Assembly: GCA_910585355.1 (NCBI GenBank)
Contig: CAJUDN010000004.1
Coordinates: 9,135 to 70,473, forward strand
Direction: 5' to 3'
Source: an uncultured Lachnospiraceae bacterium
Lineage (GTDB): Bacteria; Bacillota; Clostridia; Lachnospirales; Lachnospiraceae
DNA length: 61,339 bases
The position numbers and the translations under genes were made by a program. Shown in pieces: positions 60,727 to 61,339 of this stretch (positions are counted from its first letter, which is position 1; the number at the start of each line of letters is the position of its first letter). The notes beneath the pieces were generated by a model, which was given only the letters and a program-made list of their open reading frames with translations, made no database searches and had not been told where the DNA came from.

Positions 60727-61339
60727 CTATTCTTTTTCATTCATTAACTGCTGCAACTCCTCCTTGCTTGGAAGCACCGTTTGATATTTACTCGCAAATA
60801 TCTGATTATTATCCTTTGGCAAAGTCATTTCTACCACTGCATCTTTCTTATCCTTACAAACAATGATGCCAATTGTTGAATTTTCATCCTCAAGTTTTAC
60901 TTTCCTGTCATAATAGTTTACATACATCTGCATTTGCCCAATATCCTGATGTTTCAACTGTCCAACCTTTAAATCAAATAGAACAAAACATCTTAACAGA
61001 CGATTAAAAAATACCAGATCTACTCTATAGTGCTCCTCCTCAAATGTAAACCGCACTTGGCGTCCCACAAACGTAAATCCTCTCCCCAACTCCAGCAAAA
61101 ACATTTGTAGATTGTCTATCAAACGCTTTTCCAGTTCAGTTTCTGAATAAACAGCTTCTTCTGGCAATCCAGTAAATTCCAAAATATAGGGGTCTTTAAA
61201 AATGTCATCCGGTTTTTCAACTTGCTGCCCTTCCAAAGCAAGGCGCATTACATCATCTTTCTCTCTGCTTAATACAAGCCTTTCATATAGAGAACTGCCA
61301 TATTGTCGTCCAAGTTCATCCTTGCTCCATCCATTCTTA
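60727..61339 (-). CDS. DUF1016/YhcG-type PDDEXK nuclease domain protein (5' end beyond window)
   Basis: Only the C-terminal 203 residues are in the window; the frame runs off at 61339, so the start is missing. The visible part begins NGWSKDELGRQYGSSLYERL, then the DUF1016 C-terminal (YhcG) fold with the nuclease core YRVDLVFFNRLLRCFVLFDLKVGQ and GQMQMYVNYYDR. DVLFDLK matches the D...(D/E)xK pattern of this PDDEXK family. Members are often linked to restriction or defence loci, but nothing beside it here confirms that. It ends 62 nt upstream of the uvrB start. Confidence 0.87.
   Translation of the reverse strand, partial: KNGWSKDELGRQYGSSLYERLVLSREKDDVMRLALEGQQVEKPDDIFKDPYILEFTGLPEEAVYSETELEKRLIDNLQMFLLELGRGFTFVGRQVRFTFEEEHYRVDLVFFNRLLRCFVLFDLKVGQLKHQDIGQMQMYVNYYDRKVKLEDENSTIGIIVCKDKKDAVVEMTLPKDNNQIFASKYQTVLPSKEELQQLMNEKE

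Noticed and set aside
1-61339. CRISPR array, rRNA operon, prophage or integrase
   Set aside because: No regularly spaced direct repeats with unique spacers, no rRNA sequence and no phage or recombinase genes were seen; the 17-bp and 30-bp arrays are head-to-tail without spacers.

Overview
The window looks like chromosome from a spore-forming Lachnospiraceae (Clostridium cluster XIVa) bacterium. The grounds are the moderate GC content, AGGAGG-type ribosome binding sites, -35/-10 promoters with 17 bp spacers, a SpoVB-like flippase, a DUF4250 protein, a DUF5688 protein, a T-box leader and an FeoA/FeoB pair of clostridial type. This is inference from gene content; no 16S or marker comparison was possible. 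Most genes lie on the minus strand. The plus-strand exceptions are the flippase, a Crp/Fnr regulator, an M23 peptidase, asparaginase, a small HAD phosphatase, a tRNA-Arg and a DUF5688 protein.

1-12.8 kb. A nifS-nifU-mnmA-amidase operon covers sulfur mobilisation, tRNA thiolation and cell wall work. A SpoVB-like flippase follows. Next comes a redox/metal cluster: a Crp/Fnr regulator divergent from two flavodoxin-like genes (one broken by an in-frame TGA) and two TIGR04076 paralogues, one fused to a heavy-metal (HMA) domain. After a DUF4160/DUF2442-like pair there is a dinB operon with two unnamed small genes behind a LexA-box promoter that appears to give a leaderless mRNA, and then apt.

12.8-26.5 kb. 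A structured intergenic element with a C10 run precedes an M23 peptidase, which is followed by a perfect 39-bp inverted repeat. Then come a DUF3842 protein, ketopantoate reductase, a ydjG/ydjH/ydjI-like trio (zinc ribbon, TPM, SPFH), endonuclease IV, and a five-gene operon of response regulator, histidine kinase, an 816-aa membrane protein, ABC ATPase and ABC permease.

26.5-41.6 kb. ppx-ppk (polyphosphate), pheA, plsC, a CmpB-like membrane protein, DUF4250, type I asparaginase, pstSCAB (phosphate uptake, with a hairpin between pstS and pstC), a HAD phosphatase, a GNAT acetyltransferase and a MATE pump. Polyphosphate and Pst genes lie within 12 kb of each other.

41.6-54 kb. A BASS-family transporter sits behind a complete T-box leader. 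An rluF-ligA-metA operon, queA and tRNA-Arg(CCG) follow. The accessory part comes next: dispersed intergenic repeats, a MITE-like element, a frameshifted MerR gene, a truncated aldo/keto reductase, an L-cysteine desulfidase preceded by five 17-bp tandem repeats, an M20 peptidase gene with an internal TAG, and a second MATE pump.

54-61.3 kb. DUF5688, a split ThrE exporter, feoA-feoB under a Fur box, uvrB, and a DUF1016/PDDEXK nuclease gene running off the window edge.

The best leads for undescribed biology are the T-box-controlled BASS transporter, the SOS dinB operon with two unknown partners, the TIGR04076-HMA redox cluster, and the two-component/ABC operon with its large extracytoplasmic protein. 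Four genes carry single disabling lesions, so either recent gene decay or sequence error should be considered.
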